From: Epiperipatus broadwayi | Taxonomy: Eukaryota > Onychophora > Udeonychophora > Euonychophora > Peripatidae | Length of the DNA stretch: 64,000 nucleotides | Assembly (NCBI GenBank): GCA_028023455.1 | Contig: JAQFVV010012396.1 | Span: 11,199,296-11,263,295 of the forward strand | Direction: 5' to 3' | Part shown: piece by piece, positions 1-10,946 of the stretch | Layout of the letters: every line of letters starts with the position of its first letter | Position numbering within the stretch: the stretch's first letter is position 1 | Program-made: the position numbers and the translations under genes | Notes under the pieces: model-generated | The model's database searches: none | What the model was told of the DNA's origin: nothing | The model's input: only the letters and a program-made list of their open reading frames with translations

Positions 1-56
1 CTTTACAATGCTAGAAATTTTCTATCTAACAATCCAATTAATATCAGAGGTAAAAC

Positions 57-180
57 TCTTCATACAGTAGTGCCACCCAAAGCCAGAGTGGATGAAAATA
101 CTGTATGGAGAGTTTTGCCTCTGTTTTAGCAGCTGGTGTAAGCCTAGGAAATGGTGATCATGTGATGTTTAGTGGTTTAA
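57..180. repeat. Fragment of lineage C HHR repeat (end region)
   Basis: A short inverted repeat (GTAAAACTCTTCATACAGTA against TACTGTATGGAGAGTTTTGC) is followed by GGTGATCATGTGATGTTTA. The same GTTTTGCCTGTTTTA and GGTGATCATGTGATGTTTA blocks lie at the right end of the lineage C element near 54860-54920. No ribozyme core is left here. This is the outer end of that repeat family without its centre. Confidence 0.5.
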
Positions 181-274
181 CACCAATTAATATTAATTAA
201 TAAAAAATATTTCTTCCAGTAAATAAATGGGCCAATTATTCAATCATTTTATTAGTCATTCATTAAACTAGAGA

Positions 275-615
275 TTATCCACTTAATGAATAATATTTCT
301 GTAGTGAAATTTTCACTATACCACTCTCATGCAAGGCTGGGACTGGTTTCTATCCACTTTTACACCTTGTAGAAGAATACAATTATAAACATATGACTAA
401 AGACATAATAAAAAAAGAAATATGACCTCCAAAAAGCACATTTCATGGGAATCACCCATCTTTTTCACATATCTAGTCATATGTTTATGAATACACCCCT
501 ACCCATCCCCAAAGATGCTAAAATCACAAAGAAACCAGTCCCTACCTTGCATGAGAGTGGTGCAGTGAAAAGTACATTATAAAAATATTATTCATTAAAA
601 GGTTCATTATTTATT
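275..615. repeat. Snap-back (inverted-repeat) element without coding capacity
   Basis: The left arm (about 275-410) reappears inverted at about 470-615. Shared blocks are TTAATGAATAATATTT, CCACTCTCATGCAAGG, GGGACTGGTTTCT and AAACATATGACTA. Arms are diverged, so it is old. There is no ORF, no ribozyme core and no clear target duplication. It could be a MITE or a non-autonomous snap-back repeat; the sequence does not decide. Confidence 0.6.
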
Positions 616-909
616 TTAATATAATAATTTATTTATTATGACAATTTTTAATTGCTTGTATCTTTCAATATTAAGAAATCATCTTGTAATAATGATATGA
701 TTTATGAATTGTATTTTTAAAACAAATATACAAAAATGAAACAATAAACTTAATAAATAGATTGTATTATTTAATTATTTTACATATTGTCTACCAACTC
801 CTAAAATTTCTATTGTAAATTATCATGGAATTATTAAAAAAAAAAAAAATTGTCTTGGAATTGATAAGTTTTAAAATAAATGTTTTTAAAAATATATTGT
901 GACTGTAAA

Positions 910-1013
910 CATTGGTGGTCGAGAGGTCAGCGCGACTGCCTTGCACTTGCAGGCAGTTAGCCCGGGTTGCGGGTGCGCGTCCCGGCCGATGCTATGACAC
1001 TTAAAAAAAAAAA
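910..1013 (+). mobile_element. tRNA-derived SINE (family 1) with poly(A) tail
   Basis: A GC-rich island in AT-rich DNA starts ATTGGTGGTCGAGAGGTCAG (box A-like TGGTCGAGAGG) and has a box B-like GGTGCGCGTCC. An anticodon-arm-like hairpin is built on CTGCC...GGCAG. It ends GATGCTATGACAC and an A-run. Homologous copies lie at 12357-12430 and 59701-59790. The tRNA of origin is unclear: loop alignment suggests a GCA (Cys) or TGC (Ala) anticodon. Calling it a SINE rather than a tRNA gene rests on the tail, the loss of a clean acceptor stem and the repeat copies. Confidence 0.75.
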
Positions 1014-1424
1014 AATCATCTTGATATCAGAAACTCAAAAATTAGCATTGAATCAGAAATGGGCATATTTCAGACATTTTATGATTAAATTAAAGAATAT
1101 TTAACTATAATGTGTTTAAAAAAAGATTAACATTATTTATTTATTCGTTTACAAATATGTATATATTACCCATTTATAAATAAATAAATAAATAAATTGT
1201 TTTTTATCATCTGCTTAATTTAGTAAATTAATTAATTTTATTCCTATTTTTATAATGCAATAGTTTTACTTCTATCATAAAAAAAAGATCCCAATTGTAG
1301 AATATGTGTTTTACCAAGACAAATTACCAATCTCCTGACTCTATGTATGCCACCCACAGCAAGCTAGAGTAATCAATGGATGCCAGAAGGCTTGTGCATA
1401 AAATTTCCATCTAGTAGCCTACTC

Positions 1425-1483
1425 ATCCAATATCCCCAGACTAGTTTCTGGCTTGTGACCTTCATCAGTGAGGAGCTTTGGAT
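1425..1483 (-). ncRNA. Hammerhead ribozyme, lineage C, core intact
   Basis: Read on the minus strand: outer helix AUCCAA/UUGGAU, inner stem I UCCUCA/UGGGGA, then CUGAUGA, a short stem II (GGU...GCC, loop CACAA), GAAA, stem III ACU/AGU and cleavage triplet GUC. Predicted cleavage lies between 1439 and 1438. The internal loop in stem I sits opposite loop II, where natural hammerheads make the tertiary contact. The weak point is an A-A mismatch at the base of stem II. Type I topology (stem I open). Confidence 0.78.
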
Positions 1484-1562
1484 CTGAGAGCACTGCATCT
1501 AGATCTTAGGTGGTTTCTTGAGGGTTGCATTAGATCCTAAGATCTAGATGCAGTGCTCTCAG

Positions 1563-1621
1563 ATCCAAAGCTCCTCACTGATGAAGGCCACAAGCCAGAA
1601 ACTTGTCTGGGAATATTGGAT
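1563..1621 (+). ncRNA. Hammerhead ribozyme, lineage C, slightly decayed
   Basis: The plus-strand partner of the ribozyme in the left arm. CTGATGA is at 1578-1584, stem II GGC/GCC with loop CACAA follows, GAAA is at 1598-1601 and GTC at 1605-1607. The outer helix AUCCAA/UUGGAU is perfect. Stem III is weakened to ACU/UGU and stem I has one lost pair (UGGGAA instead of UGGGGA). Activity, if any, should be lower than that of the left copy. Confidence 0.7.
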
Positions 1622-2689
1622 GAGTAGGCTACTAGATGGGAATTTTATGCCCAAGCCTTCTGGCATCCATTGATTACTCTAGCTTGCTGTGTGTGGCATA
1701 CGTATAGTGAGTTTTGCCTGTTTTAATTATAAACCAAATGAGTCATTTAATTTACAACAAATTCATGGAGACATATAATCCATTTAATAATAAATTACTC
1801 AATTAAACATGTAGATATCATTTCTTTCATGCTATTACAACAGTTGATACTTCAATTATTTTCTTTAGATATTCTTATATGCACTGATAAATTTACTATA
1901 TTATTTATCATTTATTAAATATTAATTTATGTAAGGTCATATAATTTGATTAAGTAAGTGGTATTTAATATTACTTTATAAACATGAAAATTGCAAATGA
2001 GTGAAAAAACCATTTTAACATATTGAAAATTAAATATATCACTATGAATTAGATACAAATGAAATTACTATGATTATATTAATATACAGAATAAGTATTT
2101 TGAATCTTGATTCATAACTGCAGTTTGTTTTGGTGAAATATCCTACAAGCACTGGAATTATTACTTTTATGGTATGATAATGATTTACTATATCAACGAT
2201 TTTAAGATTTAGCACTATGAAAATAACAAATATACTTTTATCATTTATTACAGATATTCTTAGTTATAATGATAAAATTATTTGAATACACGTTAACAGA
2301 AAAAAAAAAGATTGATTTAATTAATTAAACATAGGATGTTATTTTAAGAAAGAAATTTTAAGGAACAAATGTAATGGAAATTTAAGATTGTTTGTTAGAA
2401 GAATTTTAAGGTAAGAGTTATTTGTATTTATTATATTAGATATTTGTATTTATATTTATTGTTTTTTAATGTATTTTTTAATTGTTCCTTGATAAAGTCT
2501 ATAAAAATATATAGTCAAAACATTGGAATATTTTTTGTACTTTATAATAGTTTCTATAATAAATCAAAATTTACAATGAAATTTGCATGTAGTTTGTTTT
2601 CTGTATATATTGAAATTAATGAACTAATTTTAAAATAGAAGATTGTTTGTTTGTTAGTGATTTAATTTATTTACATACTTAAGATTTAA

Positions 2690-2935
2690 ATGTAATTGGA
2701 GGGAAATTGAACACAGACTTTCAAACTCCCTTCAATCATCCACTTCATCTTATATAACTGATACACATGACACATACATGTGAAAAAGATAAATGATCTT
2801 CAATACATGTATTTCATGCTGAACCAGCATTCATCAAATGGTCCAGATCAACATCTCCCACATAACATATATATAATCAGGCTCAGTTTATATTAAAATG
2901 AAGGGAGCTTGAAAGTAAATTCCCTTTAATTACAA
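2690..2935. mobile_element. Hammerhead element, lineage B, short inverted form
   Basis: The left end (GGAGGGAAATTGAACACAGA) is the family terminal block, inverted. The right end near 2898-2930 (GGGAGCTTGAAAGTAAATTC) is the same block in the other orientation. Only the left arm contains the ribozyme region; the right arm keeps just the terminal block. An old, internally deleted inverted pair. Confidence 0.65.
2791..2853 (-). ncRNA. Decayed hammerhead ribozyme (lineage B)
   Basis: Minus strand: stem II UGCUG/CAGCA and GAAA are intact and stem III is AUAC/GUAU-like with an insertion. The core reads UUGAUGA instead of CUGAUGA (C3 to U), and the inner stem I is damaged (ACCAU). C3 is an invariant catalytic-core base, so this copy should be inactive. 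Confidence 0.65.
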
Positions 2936-2939
2936 TGAT

Positions 2940-3830
2940 AAAATTAACATATTCTACAAATTTATCTGTGAATGCATAATATACAAATATATAAAGTATT
3001 AATGGTAATAATACATCTTATAAATAACTATTACAAAATGCAGAATTTCTTTCAGTTATTTTCATAATACAACTGAAAATCTTTTTAAAATTTATCAGAA
3101 GCTGTGTGTATATGTGTCCATAACATTCAAACCCATATTAAGCCGGTACTTAAGGACAATGTACATTTTAAATTGGCATAGACAATCTAATTGTAAGAAG
3201 AAACAAGAATTAACAAATTAAATTAAATTTTAGTATTTTCACACATAACGATATTATCAAAATTATCATCTACAGAAAATAATATAAACAAAAATTAGTA
3301 TATAAATAAAATCAAACAAATCTAAATCATCATTATCATTTCATCAACTTAAATTTGTCAATTTGTTATAATACATACATTTCAAATTTTCTAAATTTCT
3401 GTTGAGTAAAGCACGTAAAATTAAAATTGAAAAAGGAACCATCTCTTAGCCTAAAACAAGCACATAATCAACTAAAATCAATTACCTTAAAAATCACAAC
3501 ATTTTTTTAAATCTTGAAATAACTGATTCAACCGGAAACATGCCATTCTTTACATTTGTTCTCTGTTTTAGGCTGGTATTTCAGCAAAAGTTTGAAATCA
3601 TTCTTGGCATAAAGCAAGAAAAACTTAACATATATTATAAAACTAATCTCTTCAATTTTCTATTGACATCACATCAAAAACTTATTGAGATCATAAACTT
3701 AACATTTTATATAGACATATATCAATACGATTCGTGCATATATTTTTTTTTTTTTATAAAATATAGAATTTTATTCAGAAATTTAGTTACAATATATGAT
3801 AATAGTTAAACATAGGATATATTACATGAT
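2940..3830. other. AT-rich non-coding stretch
   Basis: No gene, RNA or repeat recognised. Open frames here are short, rich in F/I/K/N and have no family resemblance. Confidence 0.6.
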
Positions 3831-4141
3831 AATCAGTGGGATGAAAGCTCACTATTGATATCTTGTTTGACACCAGCTAAAAGGACTAATATGAAGCATA
3901 TCAGCAAGGAACGAGTCTGGAATAGTATCCTGTTGATATAGATGACCAAGCTTGCATGTCTCATATAGTTCAGTGATAGGTCTAATCCTTTGTCCACACT
4001 CCACATGACCAAATTGACTCTTCATACCGGAGGTTACTTCCATAACAACTCAGGATCTGGGCAATAGTCATGCAGAGCAAGGTAAGTTATCACAAAGGGA
4101 TGCAGGCCATTCAGCCTCAAATTACTCTCCAGCGAAAATTT

Positions 4142-4530
4142 CTATTTAGGAGTGAAAGGGATCAGCTTTGGGGGCCAGATCAATAACCTCCATGTGGAGT
4201 CATAGATGTAAGAGGGGGCCAAATTCTGGTCCCTTTTTCGAATTTTTTCCATTTTGTTAATATAGAGTTCAAGTGGATGCTCTAGTGCATGATTAAAGGT
4301 GAGCCAGCACCGTGTGTACCATAGCGAAAACAGTACAAATGTTGTTATTCGTATCTCTAGGATGGATCCACATAGTATATTGTCAAAGAGAGTCGACAGG
4401 GCAGGCGTATTGTTATTTAACATGGAGGCTATAAGGACTCTGTAGGGGTGAAGGGAAACACAGTGGCAGAGGAGGTGAAGACAAGTTTCATCCTCTCTGA
4501 GGCATAGTGAGCAAGTGGACTCTATGTTTG
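4142..4530 (-). pseudogene. LINE ORF2 C-terminus with CCHC-type motif
   Basis: The minus frame contains CSLCLREDETCLHLLCHC, a C-x2-C...H-x4-C knuckle of the type found at the C-terminus of several LINE clades. It then runs through an ALW/RC-like segment to a TW-L-LP-like end at 4142. The first methionine is at 4423, but homology clearly starts upstream, so no start codon is meaningful. It is separated from the RT frame (ends 4695) by stops or frameshifts and is a broken continuation of one ORF. Confidence 0.72.
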
Positions 4531-4694
4531 AGAATCCTCAGTGATGCACCAGAAAGTGTTTAGTAGGCAAGGTGTTAATATTTATCTTCATCAGGAAATC
4601 AAAATATTTGGGTTCAAGAAACCATCACTTAAATTTCTTGATTAGCAGATGGTTGTTAAGCCTGAGGATAGTTGATCCTGCAGAAACATCAGGA

Positions 4695-5594
4695 TTAAGG
4701 ATGTAGTATGCATCCCAGAACTTGGATTTTCATTGAGGACGATTTTATAGGAAGCATAGTATGTTTGGAGATAAGACATGCGAGGGCTGCCAGCCAGTCA
4801 GTACCAATAGGGTGCAGCTTATCTGTGGGAGTGACCTCTCTGGAATGTGAGTAGTTAGGATACTGCAGACCCATTCTGTAGAAAGAATTGTAGGAACATT
4901 GGAATATGAAAGTATCTATGGAATGTAGGGATAATCCATTGAGTTTTGTGTGTTTCTGTAGATTTCTTAAGCTTATGGTTGCACTTTTATCCCCTCTAAT
5001 CAGATCAGTGCACATCTTGTGTATTTTCCTGATGAAGACTTTGGTAAAATTGACTACTGGGGTGAAATAAGATATTCTAGGGAATATTAGTATGTTGATG
5101 AGGGAGGACTTGGTGAACATGAACATGTAAACTTTGGATAGAGAGGATGTGATTCTCTGTGTGGATTGAAGTAGCTTTCCTTGGATAGATCTCCTCATGG
5201 CAGACATGGATTCAAATATAGGGAAGCCCAAGAAATTCTGAGGCTTTGCTGAAAATGGTCCTGGAATGGTCTTACCCAAAGATATATACCAGGCAGATGA
5301 CTTGGCCATATTAAATTTGAGGCCCGATTGATCGGAGAATTCTTTAAGTATTGATAAGAGTCCTGGAATTAATTTTTTTGATGGAAAGAAAATGGCCAAG
5401 TCATCCATATAGGTGATGTGATGAATTGATGTATTTAAAATTGGGATATGAATGCCAGGAAGAGATCTCTCAATTTGAAGAAGCAGAGGGTTGAGGTAAG
5501 TAATGAAAAACAGGGCACTCAGAGGAGAGCCTTGTGGAATGGAGGATGTGGTGTAGAATGGGGGAGAAAGCTTCCCATTAAGTGAGATGCTCAA
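4695..5594 (-). pseudogene. LINE reverse transcriptase, C-terminal palm to thumb
   Basis: A 299-residue open frame. Residues 19-30 (IPQGSPLSALFF) are RT motif B, and residues 62-69 (YMDDLAIF) are motif C with the two catalytic aspartates. Residues 80-120 fit the palm/thumb region (SGLKFNMAKS). The N-terminal RT motifs and any apurinic endonuclease are absent: the element is 5'-truncated just upstream (in-frame residues continue to about 5620, RNLLYNHEL). In a live element this enzyme performs target-primed reverse transcription. The clade is not certain; a Tx1/L1-like or related LINE is a guess from the C-terminal CCHC. Confidence 0.8.
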
Positions 5595-5629
5595 TTCATG
5601 ATTGTAAAGGAGGTTTCTAATAATATTTA

Positions 5630-8600
5630 TATTTTTAAATCACATTAACATTAATTTTAATAATTTTTATCACATAAAAAAATATGATCTTAATAAAAAT
5701 TATATCAAAAACTTATTCCATTATTTTTTTATTAAATAAATGTTTCATACTCCTCTTTTAAAAATATAGGAGAAAAATCTATTTTAATCATTATTTAATC
5801 GGTATTAAAACTGCTAATAATACAATATTTCAAGATCATTTTCAACTAATAACTTCTCTCTCGTTTCTTTTTCCCCAGCAGAGCTAAAATTATTTCTTTA
5901 AAATCATTTTCTGGCAAAACAAACAAAACATTTATATATATATAGCATTAAAAAAGAAAAAAAAAGTATTTACTTATATAGCTTTTCTAGTTTACTGTCA
6001 GAACCACGATTATATTATGTTCGTCTCATTTTAAATATTCCAAATATTGCATTTTTTTTCTTTGGCTATATAGTTAAGTGAATCAGCAAATTCAATTTTC
6101 TATATCCATTTTTAAGTCGATGAAATTGTGATATTAATTATATATTTGTCTTTTTCAAAACCATATAATCCAAGAGTTCTGCTGACTTGCTTTTTCTGCC
6201 TGCATCAACTCTCATAAATTAATACACTTATCTATGCATAGTTATTCCCAAATCATAATCTACAAATTTTAATCTCAGGTGTGTTAAAATCAGAATTGCA
6301 GAATTCAAAATATCATCATCATTATCATTCTCAGCTATTATTAATCCATTGCAGAATGAATATTTCTTCAAGTTTAATTTAGTTATTCTGATCCCTAGTT
6401 TCACTGGCTTTGCTTTTTCACACCACACAAAAAAATTACCTCACATATGTTTTGTTCTGTCTTTTATATCTCTTGTGATCCTTTGAAACTTTAACTGTCC
6501 ATCTATTATCATTTCTTCTAGCAATATGATGATCCCAGTTCCATATCAGTTTCTTATTTCTTTCAATGATGTCAGTCATACATAATATATGACAACATAC
6601 CAGTATTCTGACTCTTATAATTCAGCAATTTCTACTTTGGAAAAATTATTGGTGTGTATGGAGAGGAACATTAAATTTTCATAATCATATTTATTAGTTT
6701 AATAACAACAATTATGGGTTATTTAAGTAGCAATTTTTGATTTAAAGTTCCTTCTGTATTGTCTATTATATCTTTTCATCTTATTTAAACTTATATATAT
6801 ATATATATATATATATATTAATGATTAAAAACAATGAGTGCCTTCAATTGGATAATTATTATATTTTATACTGTAATGGCCATTAATATTTGTTCTTATT
6901 AAATGTAAATTCTGATTTAAAAATAAACAACAAAAATTTTCAACTCTTTTTCCTTGCAAACAACTTTAAAGCATTAAAAATAAACAAAGGTAGAAACAGA
7001 AATTAAATGGTCTACCTCTGTTAAAATATATATGGTAATAATTTTATAAAATACTGATATAGAAATATAGAAACACACATATGTTTCATTAAAATAAAAT
7101 TATACTTGATATGTATTTAATATAAAATAGAGATAGAAAGGAGTAAGCAAATATTGCTTTGGTATCTGTTAATGCAATCAATATAAAGGAAATTAAAAAA
7201 GAAAATTAAAATTTGGAGGAAGAGAATTTGATAGTTTTAATATTATGTCATTTAAAACTGGTTTTAGATGAAATTGAAAAAAAAAAACATATTGCCAAAT
7301 ATTTTATTTGATTTAACTTATTATTATAAAATATAAAAGTCTTGGAGTTTAATTTGAAAAATAAAGTAGAAATGACAAGTAATACAAAAAAAAAAAATGT
7401 TGAAAATAAAAAATCAGAAGCCCAACAATTTATTATGTTATTGAAAAAATAAAAACTGATTGATAATAAAAATTTTGATTGGAAATTAGATATGATCACA
7501 CAAGTTAAGTTTAATATTGGTATTGTCAAGTTTTTCACATTATCATTTAATGTTTGTTCATACAAAAATTATATTATGTAAAAAAATAAAAAACACCTAA
7601 AGTTCACATAATCTATCATTTCATAATATATATTATCAAAACTAAATTATGAAGGGGGAATCTTTAAAATTTCATAGTCCCTATACTTTATTATTTTATA
7701 AAAAGTTATGAAATAGTTAAATAACATTTTTTATTTAATTTTGAAAAACCTATCTTAAAAAAAATTAAAAGTAAAATTAAAGAGAAAATATAATTAATTT
7801 GTTGATTAATATATTTGTATAATGAATTTTATTCACTTAGTTGAAGATGCAATTTTTGCAATAACTTCAGTTTACAGGATGTTAAACCTGAACTATATAT
7901 ATATTGTAATATCAGTGTACTATAAAAACAGTAAAACTGGAAAAGTATAATCACTATCATAAAATAATAATAAATTTAAGCATATTCATTATTGTGAATC
8001 TTGATATACAAATTTTTAAAAAAAGTCTTTAAAAGATTTGTTTAACATTCTTTATAAAATTATGATTAAAATAATATAAAAATATTTAACTGTTAAAATT
8101 TCATGTCAATGTTTTTAAAAACATAAAAATATTTGGACATTTCACTTTTCATAAAAACTTTATCTATGGAAAAATACATTTACAGGGATTATTTTCTAAC
8201 AAAATAAATATTAATAAGCAATAATTTGTTCTTAAGTGTTTATTTAAAAATAACATAGATAAATTATAATTTAGAAATGTGTATATAAATTAGTAACTGT
8301 ATTTGAGCAATTTATATGTTCATATGTACATGCATATTGTAGTGATATTTATATATGCTTCATATATATATATATAAGTTCAAAAATTCAAAGAAATTTT
8401 AAATTAAAGGTTTTCAACAATTTTTATTAATTAGAAATTATATATATGTCCACAGATAAATGTATATGACATTATTAATTCTAAGTTTATTTTAAAAGTA
8501 ATTTAAAACAATTTTTTTCTTTTATTAAAATTTGTAAAGGTATTTTATAATTATGTGAGTGTAAATGACATTATTTTATAAAATCTAATTAAATTCTGAT

Positions 8601-8760
8601 AAGCAGCTTGGCTAATTAAGTAGATAAATCTCTGAAGTAATTTAGTCAAAGCACTGTCTGTTACTTTGGTATAATTAATCCCTTTCAAAATTAAAATTTT
8701 ATAAATGTAGTATTGGATAGATAAGCTGCAGACTATAATAAAGTTTAGGAATTATTTAGA
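5630..8760. other. AT-rich non-coding DNA
   Basis: No gene recognised. It holds a (TA)n tract at about 6793-6820 and many homopolymer runs. The segment 8196-8345 recurs at 10767-10915. Confidence 0.6.
8196..8345 (+). repeat. Dispersed direct repeat, copy 1
   Basis: The segment starting TAACAAAATAAATATTAAT, with CAATAATTTGTTCTTA, AAATTATAATTTAGAAATGT and a trailing TATATG-rich part, matches 10767-10915 in the same order and orientation with scattered substitutions. Both are non-coding. The family is unknown. Confidence 0.6.
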
Positions 8761-8769
8761 ACAAATAGA

Positions 8770-10100
8770 TAAATGATGAAAATGACCCCCCAATGGAAAC
8801 TGATTTTGCTGATAAAACTCAGTAAACTATAAATAAGGACTCTCTGAAAAGCACTTATTTGCTGATTCTGCTTTGTTTTATACTGATGCTACTTTGATTT
8901 ATTAATGTTCTTGGTATTAAAATATCATAAAAGAATAGAGAAGCTGTTATCTGCTCCTTACTGGCAATGCTGATTGTGTGCAAATCATGAATCCATCAGG
9001 AGTTGCTGAGAAGCCATCAAATAATGTAGAACCAATCTTAAGGAATATTGTGTGTCCAGTTATAAGTGAATTATGGGCCACTTAAATTTCAAAAGTATCT
9101 ATTGCTTTTGGGAGAGAAACCAGCCATCAATCAAAAAGGAAAACATCATATGATAATGCCCATTGAATAAAAAATGATTGCATATTAACGGACCTGTTGC
9201 AGCCATTGAGAGCAATATAATAGAAGGTTCATCTGACATAGCTATGTTTTGTACAGACTGGGTCCACTAAAAGTCTATCAATATCTAAAAATCAAAACTT
9301 GAACTCTTAGTAATGAAATGGTAATGTATATGAACTTTGAATATATTATTATTACTGTCTATTATTAATATTAGGTATTTTATCTCCTACATTTAATTTA
9401 TACTGAAAATATTTTATAAATTATGATTAATTTTACATAGAAGTAGATTTGTTTATTTCTATTTTTTATTAGTCATGCCACAGTTTAGTAAATCTAAAAA
9501 GAAAAATATGTTTTATAAATTAATTAGCTTGTTATTGCAAACACTTACCATGCTCTTAAAACTTAGTTAATATTTTAAAATCAAAACTAATAATGATTAT
9601 CATTTCCACTAGGCTTAAATTGTAAAAATAATAGTTTAATCGTTAACAGGAATAGTACAGATTAATGATCTTTGGATAATATAAAAGACTTCATAAAAAG
9701 ATTAAATTAAGTAGATTGTCTTTTTAATAGTTCACAGTTTTAAACAAAATACCATCCAGGTTTGGAAATAAGCAAGTATGTAAAGGATAATTGAGTGTAT
9801 TAAATTTACTTGAGCTGATATATTTATATTTCTGGCTGTTTTGTCTATGTATAATATTCATTTATATATATTTTTTTCTTTCTGTAATACTGTTTGCATC
9901 TGCCAGTCACTCCACTTAGCACCTTCCTTTCAGCAGTAAAATGCAGTAGATGCACATTCCTACTGTATATATTTGTTTTGTTTTTAATATAGTCTTGGTT
10001 CATAAATATGTATAATGCAGATGCTGTTTCCTGCCACTTATATCTAGTTAGTTAATGATTCATTATTTGCCTGCATTACAGCTTGAAAGTATTTATGTTG
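8770..10100. other. Lower-AT non-coding block, possible conserved non-coding DNA
   Basis: Between about 8780-9240 and 9890-10110 the base composition is visibly more balanced than in the flanks. It contains complex, non-repetitive sequence with octamer-like pieces (GTGCAAATCATGAATCC) but no long ORF. Such islands in gene deserts can be conserved regulatory elements. This is inference only; nothing here identifies a target. Confidence 0.25.
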
Positions 10101-10587
10101 GTCCAAGTCTGTTAATAATATAGTTTATTGAAGGATTTTAGCATATCTGCAAACTACAGATTTAATAAGTCTTAAAACTGCATTGTGATTCATTGTATTA
10201 ATAAAAAGTATTGATAGTTAACCTATGCAACAAATTTATATCTATCCAGAGATAAATAAAATGAATTGTGCTAACTTTGCATAAAAATAATAACAGAATT
10301 AATAAATCTCTAACTGTATTAATTTCTATTCAAACTGAATAAGGTAATTAAAAAAATAATATGTTATTAATCTAAATTTGATCCCAGGTAAAAAGAACTA
10401 ATAGACTAATGAATTCCATGGATGACTGTTAATTATGTTATTGTTGTCAATTATGTTATTGTTCATATACATAAATAAATTGTAATGTCTCATTATTTTT
10501 AGCATTTGTCATTATTTGTAATCAATAAAGTTATTTAAAGTATGCTAGAGTCTTTTGCATCTAACTAATCTTAGTGGGCTATAAAAG

Positions 10588-10712
10588 AAAAAGTTGAACA
10601 TGTGACAGAATGTGGAGATCCCATGCAAATTACCATTGGGTGATTTTCATGTGAGCTATACATTTGCATGGGATCTCTACATTAACAACGTCTCATGATC
10701 AACAACTTTTGA
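10588..10712. repeat. Long imperfect hairpin
   Basis: The arm AAAAGTTG...CATG...GGAGATCCCATGCAAAT pairs with ATTTGCATGGGATCTCTAC...CATGATCAACAACTTTT across a loop of about 30 nt. The inner 17-18 bp are almost perfect. It could be a small snap-back repeat or a hairpin RNA precursor. No second copy was found in the window. Confidence 0.55.
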
Positions 10713-10766
10713 TAAGATTACTTCAAGAAAATATTTAGAATAACTAAAAGCTTAATTTTTGATGGT

Positions 10767-10914
10767 TGTTTCTAACAAAATAAATATTAATCATGCAATA
10801 ATTTGTTCTTAGGTGTTTATTTAGAAATGTCATAGCTAAATTATAATTTAGAAATGTATATGTACATTAGTAACAGCATTTGGGAAATTTATATGCACAT
10901 ATATGCATACACAC

Positions 10915-10915
<1 letters not shown>
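10767..10915 (+). repeat. Dispersed direct repeat, copy 2
   Basis: The partner of 8196-8345. A neighbouring block with GGAATAACTAAAAGCTT-like sequence (about 10711-10750) also recurs at about 11291-11335, so several small direct repeats cluster here. An (AT)n-(GT)n microsatellite follows at 10913-10947. Confidence 0.55.

Positions 10916-10919
<4 letters not shown>

Positions 10920-10946
<27 letters not shown>

Larger units (their letters stand above)
1340..1735. mobile_element. Lineage C hammerhead element, inverted pair
   Basis: Two arms of about 165 bp (about 1340-1509 and 1537-1706) are inverted copies around a spacer of about 27 bp. Each arm carries one hammerhead ribozyme, facing outward. 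The right end runs into GAGTTTTGCCTGTTTTAAT, the family end also seen at 30473-30500 and 54855-54880. Arms differ at several sites, so this is not a fresh insertion. No ORF is present. Boundaries are set by where the arm similarity stops plus the shared end block. Confidence 0.75.
3830..5625 (-). mobile_element. 5'-truncated LINE (non-LTR retrotransposon)
   Basis: On the minus strand, about 5620-4695 encodes the reverse transcriptase palm and thumb, and about 4530-4142 the C-terminal zinc-knuckle region. The order matches the related copy at 57941-58857, with shared landmarks (LNGL-LHSID; an ALW/RC segment; a TW-L-LP end). The region is less AT-rich than its surroundings. The 3' boundary is uncertain: no poly(A)-type tail is visible near 3830 and the 3852-4141 part may be 3' UTR or another sequence. 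Confidence 0.75.

Noticed and set aside
910-1000. Functional tRNA gene
   Set aside because: The acceptor stem is not credible, an A-tail follows, and truncated copies exist elsewhere in the window, so it is a SINE.
3852-4043. 63-residue minus-strand frame downstream of the LINE ORF
   Set aside because: No recognisable domain. It may be LINE 3' UTR or other sequence; not supported as a gene.
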